The notes below the pieces were generated by a model. It was given only the letters and a program-made list of their open reading frames with translations, searched no databases and was not told the origin of the DNA. A DNA stretch of 64,000 nucleotides from NCBI GenBank assembly GCA_902595635.1, contig CACJQT010000005.1:1-64000 (forward strand). The letters are read 5' to 3'. The translations under genes were made by a program, and so were the position numbers. Below, in pieces: positions 33,812 to 41,844 of the stretch (the first letter of the stretch is position 1; every line of letters begins with the position of its first letter). This DNA comes from an uncultured Pelagibacteraceae bacterium. GTDB taxonomy: Bacteria > Pseudomonadota > Alphaproteobacteria > Pelagibacterales > Pelagibacteraceae.

Positions 33812-34906
33812 TTATATCCTTTCATCAGTTTTAGCATCAAATAATGATATTTGAGTTACATCAAAAAATAATTTAGTTTCTTTTGCTAATTCAATTTTAA
33901 TTGTTGAAGGAAATTTGGCTAAGATCTCTTGATTAGCATAATCAAAAGTTATTATCTGTTCATGACCAATATACTCACTTAAATTTGCTCTTAAATTGAT
34001 TTCAAAATCAATTTCATTAGATTTTTTAAAATAAATATGCTCTGGCCTTATACCAAAGTAAATTTCTTTATTATTTAAATTAGATTTATCTTTAAATTCA
34101 TAATCTTTAATTGGAATTTCAACATTAGAGCCACTGGCTGTAAACAATATTTCACCTGAACTTTCTTTTAAGCTTCCCTTAATTAAATTCATAGATGGTG
34201 ATCCAATAAAATCAGCTACAAACATATTACTTGGTTTATTATAAATATTTTCAGGTGTATCATTTTGCTGAATAACTCCATGGTTCATAATCGCTATCCT
34301 TGTTCCTAAACTCATTGCTTCAGTTTGATCATGAGTTACATAAACAACTGTTGTTTTCAGCTGTTGGTGAAGTTTTTTGATCTCTCTTCTCATCTCAACC
34401 CTTAGTTTTGCATCCAAGTTAGACAAAGGTTCATCAAATAAAAATATTCTTGGCTCCCTTACAAGAGCTCTACCAATTGCAACACGTTGTCTTTGACCAC
34501 CAGATAATTGTGAAGGTTTCCTCTCTAATAACTGATCAACTTGTAAAAATTTTGATACTTTTTCTAATTGTTCCTCTATTTTTTCCTTGGATGTTTTTGC
34601 TTGTTTAAGACCAAAGATCATGTTCTCTCTAACATTCATTGATGGATATAAAGCGTAAGATTGAAAAACCATCGCGATATTTCGGTCTTTTGGCTCGACT
34701 TTACTTACATTGTAATCATCAATAAAAACATTTCCTTCGTTAATAGTTTCTAAGCCAGCGATTATATTTAGTAATGTTGATTTTCCACAACCAGATGGTC
34801 CTAACAGAACCAAAAAATTACCCTCATCAATCTCTAGCTTGATTTTTCTTAAAACTTCAGTTGATCCAAAGTTTTTTGACAATTCTTCAATTTTCAACGT
34901 TTTCAT
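33812..34906 (-). CDS. Sugar ABC transporter ATPase, MalK/UgpC family
   Basis: A 364-residue ATPase with Walker A GPSGCGKST (about residue 36), signature LSGGQRQR, Walker B IFLFDEPLSNLD and a C-terminal OB-type regulatory domain (about residues 240-364, including YFGIRPEHIYFKK). This is the MalK type that energises CUT1 sugar importers. It is two bases downstream of the MalG-like permease gene and one base upstream of the XylB-like gene, so import and oxidation are one transcription unit. Confidence 0.94.
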   Translation of the reverse strand: MKTLKIEELSKNFGSTEVLRKIKLEIDEGNFLVLLGPSGCGKSTLLNIIAGLETINEGNVFIDDYNVSKVEPKDRNIAMVFQSYALYPSMNVRENMIFGLKQAKTSKEKIEEQLEKVSKFLQVDQLLERKPSQLSGGQRQRVAIGRALVREPRIFLFDEPLSNLDAKLRVEMRREIKKLHQQLKTTVVYVTHDQTEAMSLGTRIAIMNHGVIQQNDTPENIYNKPSNMFVADFIGSPSMNLIKGSLKESSGEILFTASGSNVEIPIKDYEFKDKSNLNNKEIYFGIRPEHIYFKKSNEIDFEINLRANLSEYIGHEQIITFDYANQEILAKFPSTIKIELAKETKLFFDVTQISLFDAKTDERI

Positions 34907-34908
34907 TT

Positions 34909-35814
34909 TTATCCTTTTACAGCTCCTGAAGTTAATCCTCTGATAAAATATTTACCTGCCAATACATATACTATTAGTGTTGGAATACCGGCTATAATAG
35001 CTGAAGCCATATCTACATTGTATTCTTTTACACTTGTACTTGATAAAACCATATTGTTTAAAGCAACTTGTATAGGTGCCGCTTCACCAAAAGAAAAAGT
35101 TGATCCAAATAAAAAATCATTCCATATTTGTGTAAATTGCCAAATTATCGTTACAACAATAATCGGTGCAGATATTGGAAGTAAAATTTTAAAAAATATT
35201 TTAAAAAATCCGGCCCCGTCTATTCTAGCAGCTTTAACTAATTCCGTTGGCACAGAAACATAATAATTTCTAAAAAATAATGTTGTAAAAGGAATTCCAT
35301 AAACTGTATGCACTAATACTAATCCAACAACAGAATTTGATATTCCTAATACTCCAAGAGTTCTAGCCATAGGTAACAATATTGCTTGAAAAGGTATAAA
35401 ACATCCAAACAATAAAAAAAGGAAAACCCACTGATCTCCTTTAAATCTCCATTTAGTTAAAACATAACCTGTCATCGCTCCAATGAATGTTGAAAAAAAT
35501 ACCGCTGGCACAACCATCTTGATTGAATTCCAAAAATATGGTCTTAAAAAAGTGTCACCAGCTCCATATCCTCGTCCTCCCCATGCTACAGCCCAGGAAT
35601 CCAAATTTAATCCACTAGGCCAACTTAAAAGTGTTCCTTGACGGATCTCTTCCATTGTTTTTAATGAAGTAACAATCATCACATAAAGTGGAAAAATAAA
35701 ATATGAAGCAAAAAGAATTAAAATAAAATATAAAAACCATCTCAAAAATATATTGGTGTATTTGGATTTTTGTTCTAACCGGTGATAAGAAGTGGATTTC
35801 AAACTATCTTGCAT
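34909..35814 (-). CDS. Sugar ABC transporter permease, MalG family
   Basis: A 301-residue inner-membrane permease with six helices. The coupling loop VPTELVKAARIDGAGFFKIFFKILLPISAP is the EAA motif of CUT1 transporters. YFIFPLYVMIVTSLKTMEEI at the N-terminus and the C-terminal YFIRGLTSGAVKG are typical of MalG-like proteins; the latter is nearly invariant in glucose/mannose-type importers. The start overlaps the MalF-like gene by 11 bases. Confidence 0.94.
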   Translation of the reverse strand: MQDSLKSTSYHRLEQKSKYTNIFLRWFLYFILILFASYFIFPLYVMIVTSLKTMEEIRQGTLLSWPSGLNLDSWAVAWGGRGYGAGDTFLRPYFWNSIKMVVPAVFFSTFIGAMTGYVLTKWRFKGDQWVFLFLLFGCFIPFQAILLPMARTLGVLGISNSVVGLVLVHTVYGIPFTTLFFRNYYVSVPTELVKAARIDGAGFFKIFFKILLPISAPIIVVTIIWQFTQIWNDFLFGSTFSFGEAAPIQVALNNMVLSSTSVKEYNVDMASAIIAGIPTLIVYVLAGKYFIRGLTSGAVKG

Positions 35815-36679
35815 TCTCTCTCCTTAACTCTGAGTATAAATATGGGATAATCACAGCAGCTACGGCCATAAACATCATCATTGCGCTTGCTGCAGACAAA
35901 CCAACTTGGCTTTTATGAAATGCAGTTTGTGTCATATACAAAGCAGGCATAGTTGTTGATATACCTGGGCCACCTTGTGTCAGTGCTACGATAAGATCAT
36001 AACTTTTTATAGATATATGAACTAAAATCACAAAACTTGTAAAAAAAACAGGTCTCATCATTGGAAGTAAAATCTTCCAGTAAACCGTAAATAAACTTGC
36101 GCCATCTATTTTTGCTGCCTTAACAATTTCATCTTCTACTGACCTTAATCCTGCTAAAAATAGCGCCATCACGAACCCCGCAGATTGCCAAACACCTGCT
36201 ATAACTATAGTATAGATGGCCATCTCCCTATCTACCAACCAATCAAAGGTAAAGTTCTCAAAACCCCAATCTCTAAACATTTTTTGGATACCTAAAGTTG
36301 GATTTAATATCCATTTCCAAGCAGTTCCTGTAACAATAAAAGATAGCGCCATTGGATATAAATAAATCGTTCTTAGCAAACCCTCTGCTCTGATTTTTTG
36401 ATCTAAAAAAATTGCAAGAATTATTCCTATAACAACACAGAAGATTAAAAATAAAGCTGTAAAAATAAGCAAGTTATCTACTGCAATAAGCCATTTCCTT
36501 GATGCCCAAAGTTTTTCATATTGTCCAAATCCCCAAAGCTCATACTTTGGTAGAATTTTAGAATTTGTAAAAGATATATATAAAGTCCAAAGTACAAATC
36601 CATAAACAAACCAGCCAATTAAACCAACAGCTGGGGCCATTACAATTTTGGGTAAATTTTTTTCTAACCACCTGAACAT
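35804..36679 (-). CDS. Sugar ABC transporter permease, MalF family
   Basis: A 291-residue permease with six membrane helices. The EAA motif is VEDEIVKAAKIDGASLFTVYWKILLPMMRP (about residue 186), and TQGGPGISTTMPALYMTQTAF is the conserved GGP segment of CUT1 importers. It follows the binding-protein gene across a strong terminator. No ribosome binding site is visible before its ATG. Confidence 0.93.
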   Translation of the reverse strand: MFRWLEKNLPKIVMAPAVGLIGWFVYGFVLWTLYISFTNSKILPKYELWGFGQYEKLWASRKWLIAVDNLLIFTALFLIFCVVIGIILAIFLDQKIRAEGLLRTIYLYPMALSFIVTGTAWKWILNPTLGIQKMFRDWGFENFTFDWLVDREMAIYTIVIAGVWQSAGFVMALFLAGLRSVEDEIVKAAKIDGASLFTVYWKILLPMMRPVFFTSFVILVHISIKSYDLIVALTQGGPGISTTMPALYMTQTAFHKSQVGLSAASAMMMFMAVAAVIIPYLYSELRRENAR

Positions 36680-36701
36680 TATAAATATTTTTTATTTTTA
36701 G

Positions 36702-36737
36702 ATTTAAAAAAGGCCACTTAATCCAAAGTGGCCTTTT
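36702..36737 (-). terminator. Intercistronic terminator after the hexose-type binding-protein gene
   Basis: On the minus strand AAAAGGCCACTT (36726-36737 read in reverse complement) and AAGTGGCCTTTT (36708-36719) make a 12-bp stem with a six-base loop, and the T run continues to TTTTTT. This is a canonical Rho-independent terminator between the binding-protein gene and its permease genes. Confidence 0.9.
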
Positions 36738-36749
36738 AATTTTTGATTA

Positions 36750-38006
36750 CTACATATTAGCTAAAACTGAGTCAGCTAAAGCGTTAGCAGCATCCACAGA
36801 TGACATGTCAGAGTTAAAGTGCTCTGTGATTATATCTTGTAAAGCAGCTTTCATAGTATTACCTTGTGCCATTCCATGAGCAAAACTTGGAACTAATCCA
36901 CCACTTGCACCTGCAGTTTTGATATCTGCATTAGATGTTTTTGCACATTTGTCGAATTCATCCATTGATACGTCTAAACGAGCTGGTATAGAACCTTTGT
37001 ATAGGTTGAAAACTTTTTGGAAGTTTTTACCCATCATAAGCTTAGCTAGTAACTTTTGACCAGCTTGTTTATCTGGATCGCTTGATTTATAAAAGATAAA
37101 ACTATCTACGTTATATAAGTATCCATTGTTTGAAGGAGTAGCAGCACAATAGTAATCTTTACCTGGAACTTTTCCAGCAGCTGTAAATTCACCTTTTGCC
37201 CAATCACCCATAATTTGGAAACCAGCTTTTCCTTCAATAACCATACCAGTAGCAACGTTCCAGTCTCTTCCTGGGCTACCTTCGTCAGTAAAACCTTGAA
37301 GTTTTCTCATTTGATCAAAAACTTTTACTGTTGTATCACTTCTTAAACAGCTTTCTTTAAGATCTACATAACAATTTTTGTAATAGTTATTTCCTCCGAT
37401 ACCCATGGCAACTGCCTCAAAAACTGTAGCATCTTGCCAAGCTTGACCACCATGAGCAAATGGAATTATTCCAGCAGCTTGTAATTTTTCGGCAGCAGCA
37501 TTTAACTCATCCCAAGTAGTTGGAACTGAAATACCGTTTGAATCGAAAACAGCTTTATTTGCCCACATCCAGTCAATTCTGTGTATGTTTACTGGCGCAG
37601 CACAATAGGGTCCGCTGTTATTTTCACACTTGTGAATAGCTGCAATCATTGGATCTAGTAAATTATCCCAGCCCTCTGATTTAGCAACTTCATCAATATT
37701 ATATGGAGCCACAACACCTTCTTGATCATACTCTTGAATTGTCGGTCCCTTAATTTGAGATGCTGATGGAGGATCTCCAGCAACAATTCTTGCTTTTAAT
37801 GCAACGTTAGCAGCGTCTCCACCACCACCTGTTACAGGCATGTCCATCCATTCACCACCATTCGCGGCGAAATCATCTTTTAAAACTTTAAGAGCAGCAG
37901 CTTCACCACCAGACGTCCACCAATGCAAAACCTCTATTTTTGGCCCTGCAATTGATGAAGTAGATGTGAACGCTAACGTAATTAAAGCAATTATTAATTT
38001 TTTCAT
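36750..38006 (-). CDS. Sugar ABC transporter binding protein, family 1 (glucose/mannose GtsA-like)
   Basis: A 418-residue periplasmic binding protein with a signal peptide (LIIALITLAFTSTSSIA). EVLHWWTSGGEAAALKVLKDDF at the mature start is the hallmark of GtsA-type glucose/mannose-binding proteins, and PVNIHRIDWMWANKAVF and GMVIEGKAGFQIMGDWAKGEF fit as well. The ligand is thus probably an aldohexose or a related aldose that feeds the oxidative genes of the run. The ribosome binding site AGAGGAAGAAG is very strong, and a terminator follows directly, both signs of high expression. Confidence 0.92.
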   Translation of the reverse strand: MKKLIIALITLAFTSTSSIAGPKIEVLHWWTSGGEAAALKVLKDDFAANGGEWMDMPVTGGGGDAANVALKARIVAGDPPSASQIKGPTIQEYDQEGVVAPYNIDEVAKSEGWDNLLDPMIAAIHKCENNSGPYCAAPVNIHRIDWMWANKAVFDSNGISVPTTWDELNAAAEKLQAAGIIPFAHGGQAWQDATVFEAVAMGIGGNNYYKNCYVDLKESCLRSDTTVKVFDQMRKLQGFTDEGSPGRDWNVATGMVIEGKAGFQIMGDWAKGEFTAAGKVPGKDYYCAATPSNNGYLYNVDSFIFYKSSDPDKQAGQKLLAKLMMGKNFQKVFNLYKGSIPARLDVSMDEFDKCAKTSNADIKTAGASGGLVPSFAHGMAQGNTMKAALQDIITEHFNSDMSSVDAANALADSVLANM

Positions 38007-38056
38007 ATCTTCTTCCTCTTTAATGTTTGTTTAGTTAACTATTTTTTAAAAAAGAA

Positions 38057-38086
38057 ACTATAAGTAGATTAATCGTTAATTGATAA
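38057..38086 (-). promoter_or_regulatory. Possible promoter of the hexose-type transporter operon
   Basis: On the minus strand TTATCA (38081-38086) and TATAGT (38057-38062) are 18 bases apart, giving a leader of about 45 bases before the binding-protein ATG. The match is moderate in very AT-rich DNA, so this is tentative. Confidence 0.3.
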
Positions 38087-38199
38087 CTAAAAAAATATAA
38101 TACAACTAATAATTGATATAAATATTTCTCTTAAATTAACAGTGTTTTTTTTTTTAAAAAAAATATTTTTTTTTTTGGATTCAATCTTTAATTGAAATT
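38087..38199. other. AT-only intergenic stretch with long A and T runs
   Basis: This gap between the ROK gene and the binding-protein gene has T11 (38145-38155), A8 (38156-38163) and T11 (38166-38176) in close order. On the minus strand this could act as a weak A-tract/T-tract terminator for the ROK gene or as an UP element for the next promoter. I see no gene in it. Confidence 0.4.
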
Positions 38200-39102
38200 T
38201 TAATATGTCGCGCCTCTTCCTAATCTTGCAGCACCACGAACACCACTAGCATCACCAAATTTTGGTTTTAAAAAGACTCCTTCGTACTCCCGTCCAATTA
38301 CAAATTTTCTTACCAATGAATCTACTTCATTTAAAAAATCTATTTCATTTGAAACTCCACCACCAAAAACAAAGGCATCTGGATCTAAAATATTTATAAT
38401 ACTTGAAAGTGACATTGCTAAATTAACTTTGAAATCGTCAATAAATCTTTCTGCATCTAAATCATGTTTTCTATTTAATTCAAAAATTTCGTTTGCTTTT
38501 AAATTTTTTCCATAAATTTTATTAAATCTTTTGGCTAAACCTAAACCTGATAAAAAACTTTCAATTTCTGCTTCTCGCGCATTACTAGAGTCAAATTTTT
38601 CTTTCTTGGCAGCAAAATACGGTATTTGATTATGACCCCATTCTCCTGCAACACCATTAGGACCACTGACAATTTTCTTATCAATTACTAAACCACCCCC
38701 AACTCCTGATCCTAAAATAATTCCATAAACAATTTTATAATGTTTTCCTGATCCATCGATTGCTTCAGATAAAGCAAAACAATTTGCATCATTTTCACAA
38801 AAGACTTCTTTTCCAAGTGCTCTACGTAAATCATTTTGAAAAGGTTTTTTTTCTAACCAAGTTATATTTGGACAATTTTTTACTAACCCTGTTTGAGGAG
38901 AATGGACACCTGGATGACAAACTCCAATTGGAAGTTCTTTGTTAAATTCTTGCTCTAATTTTTTATGTATATCTCTTATCGCAATTACAATTTGATTATA
39001 ATCTTTTGGACATAATATTCTAGATCTATGTTTCTCTTGTCCATCTTCTTCAAGTACTACACTTTCAATTTTAGTAGCTCCAACATCAATACCTATTTGC
39101 AT
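38200..39102 (-). CDS. ROK-family sugar kinase-like protein lacking the zinc motif
   Basis: A 300-residue ROK protein. The ATP phosphate motif is IGIDVGATKIESVVLEEDG at the N-terminus, the catalytic aspartate lies in FCENDANCFALSEA, and GVGGGLVIDKKIVSGPNGVAGEWGHN is the central signature. The usual zinc motif CxCGxxGCxE just after is replaced by FDSSNAREAEIES, with no cysteine, although the following FLSGLGLAKRF is normal. I prefer ATG 39102, one base after the SDR stop. Glucokinase, fructokinase or N-acetylhexosamine kinase activity cannot be separated. It lacks a DNA-binding domain, so it is not a NagC-type repressor. Confidence 0.85.
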   Translation of the reverse strand: MQIGIDVGATKIESVVLEEDGQEKHRSRILCPKDYNQIVIAIRDIHKKLEQEFNKELPIGVCHPGVHSPQTGLVKNCPNITWLEKKPFQNDLRRALGKEVFCENDANCFALSEAIDGSGKHYKIVYGIILGSGVGGGLVIDKKIVSGPNGVAGEWGHNQIPYFAAKKEKFDSSNAREAEIESFLSGLGLAKRFNKIYGKNLKANEIFELNRKHDLDAERFIDDFKVNLAMSLSSIINILDPDAFVFGGGVSNEIDFLNEVDSLVRKFVIGREYEGVFLKPKFGDASGVRGAARLGRGATY

Positions 39103-39103
39103 A

Positions 39104-39853
39104 TTAATAAGTAGCCCTTCCACCGCTCAAATCAAAAACAGCAGCTGTAGAGAATGAATTCTCTTCACTAGCCAACCAAGTTACTAACGATGCTAATTCT
39201 TCAACTTTAGCAAATTTATTTCTAGGGATTTTTGATAACATATAATTTATATGTTCTTTAGTCATTTGGTCAAAAATCCTCGTTTTTGCTGCTGCGGGAG
39301 TTACACAATTTACAGCTATATTTTTTTGTGCAAGCTCTTTACCTAATGACTTTGTTAATCCTATAACGCCTGCTTTAGATGTGCTATAAGCGCTCGCATT
39401 TGGATTTCCTTCTTTTCCAGCAATTGATGCAATATTTACTATTCTACCATAATTATTTTTTAACATAAATGGAACAACTGCTTTACAACAGTAAAAAACT
39501 GAATTTAGATTCAAATTCATTACTTTATTCCATTCGTCTAATGGATATTCTGCAACCGATGTATTCAAACCTGCAATACCTGCGTTATTTATAAAGATGT
39601 CAATTTTTCCATGTTTTTTTTCTAGTTCTTCTAAATTTTTATTTACTATTTTAAAATTAGTAACATCAACAACTTGATGACTAAGGTTTTCAGATTTTAA
39701 TTTATTAATTGCGTCTTTAATGGCACTTTCATCAATGTCCCAAATAATAACTTTTGCACCTGATTGTATAAATCTTTCTGTAATTGCAAATCCAAAACCT
39801 TGGGCACCACCTGTTATAACTGCAACTCTATTACTTAGATCAAACTTTATCAT
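39104..39853 (-). CDS. SDR-family NAD(P)-dependent dehydrogenase
   Basis: A 249-residue short-chain dehydrogenase: cofactor motif TGGAQGFG (about residue 15), NNAGIAG (about residue 89), active site YSTSKAG (about residue 155), and the ending AAVFDLSGGRATY in place of the more common VDGG. It resembles polyol and sugar-acid dehydrogenases of the FabG-like group; the substrate is unknown. It lies one base after the tctA stop region and one base before the ROK gene, so all belong to the tctCBA operon. Confidence 0.85.
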   Translation of the reverse strand: MIKFDLSNRVAVITGGAQGFGFAITERFIQSGAKVIIWDIDESAIKDAINKLKSENLSHQVVDVTNFKIVNKNLEELEKKHGKIDIFINNAGIAGLNTSVAEYPLDEWNKVMNLNLNSVFYCCKAVVPFMLKNNYGRIVNIASIAGKEGNPNASAYSTSKAGVIGLTKSLGKELAQKNIAVNCVTPAAAKTRIFDQMTKEHINYMLSKIPRNKFAKVEELASLVTWLASEENSFSTAAVFDLSGGRATY

Positions 39854-39854
39854 T

Positions 39855-41318
39855 TTATTTACTTCTCTTTATTAATGGAAAACTTAAAGCAATTAAAGAT
39901 AAAACAAAAAATGTTAAAGCTATAGGTCTTTGAAGGAACATTAACCAGTTTCCATCGAAAATAACAAGCGATTGTCTTAAAGTTCCCTCTACTAATTCAC
40001 CTAAAATTAAACCTATAATTACAGGTACAACTGAAAATCCATATCTTCTCATAAAAAAACCAATAACTCCAAATAATAGCATCAACCAAACATCAATAAT
40101 TGACTGATTTAAAGAATATGTTCCACAAACAGAAACTGCAAAAATCATCGGCCATAATAATTTATTCGGAACTAGAGTTATTCTTGCAAATATTTTAGCC
40201 CCAAAAAATCCTAATACGAAGAATAAAATATTTGCAATTAGCATTGATCCAAATATTCCATAAAGAAACTCAGGTTGCTCTCTAAATAAATCTGGACCCG
40301 GTCTTACACCATGTATGATTAATCCTGTAAGTATTACTGCTGTAGTCGCACTACCAGGAATGCCCAATGCTAGCGTTGGAACCATAGCTCCTCCGGTAGC
40401 AGCATTATTTGCTGCTTCAGCTCCAGCTATCCCTTCAATTGATCCTTTTCCAAAATCCTCAGGTTTTTTTGACCATCTTTTTGCTTCAGCATATCCTATT
40501 AATGATGCAACAGTTCCTCCCTCTGCTGGTAAAACACCAATGAATGATCCTATGCCGCTAGATCTAATTATTGTTTTCCAAGTTTTTTTATAATCATCGA
40601 TTGATGGAAGTTTAACTGCCTTTAAAGCTACTCTATTAAATATTTGATTAATTAAAGTAGATTGAGTTAACATTTCACTAATGGCAAACAAACCTACTAC
40701 CACTGGAATAAAACCAATACCTTCAGTCAATTCATTAATTCCAAATGTAAACCTATCTATAGATGTCATAAAATCTTTACCAACAGTTGAAATTAGAATT
40801 CCAAAAGCACCAGCAATTAAATTTTTTATAGGACTACCTTCGCCAATTGATGCAAGCATAGTTAATCCAAAAATTGCTAGAGCAAAATATTCAGGTTGAC
40901 CGAATTCGTAAGCTAAATTTGCAAGTAAAGGTGCAAAAAATATAAGAACTACAACACTAGCAATTCCACCAATTACGCTGGAAACAGTAGCCATACCTAA
41001 AGCTCTACCAGCTTCTCCTTTTTGTGCTAAAGGGTAACCATCTAAACATGTGGCTGCTGCTGCAGGGGTTCCAGGAGTATTTATTAAAATTGCGGTAATC
41101 GCACCTCCATAAGTTCCTGCACAATAAATTGCAGTAAGTAATACAATTGCAGATAGTGGATCTAGTGTCATCGTAAATGGTAATATTAAAGCACCGCCTG
41201 TTGTTGGTCCTAGTCCAGGAAGAACTCCAAGAATTAATCCAAAAATTGTTCCAAAAAATAAAACAATTAATAATTTATAACTAAATAAAGGAGCAAAGAT
41301 TAAACCTAAATTTTCCAT
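39855..41318 (-). CDS. tctA: Tripartite tricarboxylate transporter large permease, TctA family
   Basis: A 487-residue membrane protein with about eleven helices. GTIFGLILGVLPGLGPTTGGALILPFT near residue 19 and NTPGTPAAAATCLDGYPLAQKGEAGRALG near residue 74 are the TctA signatures, with the mirrored second half IGVLPAEGGTVASLIGYAEAKRWSK. It forms the ion-driven permease with TctB and takes substrate from TctC. Substrates of TTT systems are usually carboxylates; here a sugar acid is possible from the context. Confidence 0.95.
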   Translation of the reverse strand: MENLGLIFAPLFSYKLLIVLFFGTIFGLILGVLPGLGPTTGGALILPFTMTLDPLSAIVLLTAIYCAGTYGGAITAILINTPGTPAAAATCLDGYPLAQKGEAGRALGMATVSSVIGGIASVVVLIFFAPLLANLAYEFGQPEYFALAIFGLTMLASIGEGSPIKNLIAGAFGILISTVGKDFMTSIDRFTFGINELTEGIGFIPVVVGLFAISEMLTQSTLINQIFNRVALKAVKLPSIDDYKKTWKTIIRSSGIGSFIGVLPAEGGTVASLIGYAEAKRWSKKPEDFGKGSIEGIAGAEAANNAATGGAMVPTLALGIPGSATTAVILTGLIIHGVRPGPDLFREQPEFLYGIFGSMLIANILFFVLGFFGAKIFARITLVPNKLLWPMIFAVSVCGTYSLNQSIIDVWLMLLFGVIGFFMRRYGFSVVPVIIGLILGELVEGTLRQSLVIFDGNWLMFLQRPIALTFFVLSLIALSFPLIKRSK

Positions 41319-41319
41319 T

Positions 41320-41826
41320 TTATCCGTAATAAAGATTTGTAATAATTCCAGGTGGAAATCGTAATCCTAAAATTGTTTCAAAAAATACAAAAACAATTAA
41401 AGGAAATATAATTGATACCATTATTAAATAGGTAACTCTTCTTTCTCCCCAAAAGTAAGAAACTATGATTGAAAGTAATGCTATGCCTAAAAAGAAATCT
41501 AAAAATTTTGAAACAGTTACAAAAACAACAAATGAAAGTAAAGTGATATAAAATGAATTAGGTAATTTTTTTTCATTTTTCCAAGGATTTTTAAGAGAAA
41601 TAAAATAAGTTAATAAAGTTAGTGCAATAATTAAAATTAACAGGGCCTTTGGAAATGTTGCTGGTTGGATACCTCTATTTAATATAGGAGGTACTATATC
41701 AAAAGTAAAAGTAAAGTATAATAGGATTGAAGAAATTACTATTATTACAGCTGATACAATGAATGAACTTTTAAAAAAAAGGGACAAACTTTTGTTTGTC
41801 CCTTTTTCATTATGTACATCATTCAT
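41320..41826 (-). CDS. tctB: Tripartite tricarboxylate transporter small permease, TctB family
   Basis: A 168-residue protein with four hydrophobic helices and the TctB-type signature PPILNRGIQPATFPKALLILIIAL near residue 47. The annotated start (41826) has no visible ribosome binding site. Codons 8 to 19 encode NEKGTNKSLSLFFK by way of a perfect terminator-like hairpin, so either this N-terminal tail is translated through a terminator or the true start is further in. No other ATG exists before the first helix. Confidence 0.85.
   Translation of the reverse strand: MNDVHNEKGTNKSLSLFFKSSFIVSAVIIVISSILLYFTFTFDIVPPILNRGIQPATFPKALLILIIALTLLTYFISLKNPWKNEKKLPNSFYITLLSFVVFVTVSKFLDFFLGIALLSIIVSYFWGERRVTYLIMVSIIFPLIVFVFFETILGLRFPPGIITNLYYG
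41773..41807 (-). terminator. Terminator-like hairpin within the 5' end of tctB
   Basis: On the minus strand AAAAAGGGACAAAC, loop AAAA, GTTTGTCCCTTTTT form a 14-bp stem, and the T run extends to eight. It lies 37 bases after the tctC stop and inside the first 20 codons of the annotated tctB frame. By form it is the best intrinsic terminator in the window. Confidence 0.88.
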
Positions 41827-41844
41827 TTAAATGTACAAAATTTA

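Noticed and set aside
38145-38176. Long T and A runs as a repeat element or strong terminator
   Set aside because: No GC-containing stem and no repeat of the unit elsewhere; it is compatible with simple AT-rich intergenic sequence.
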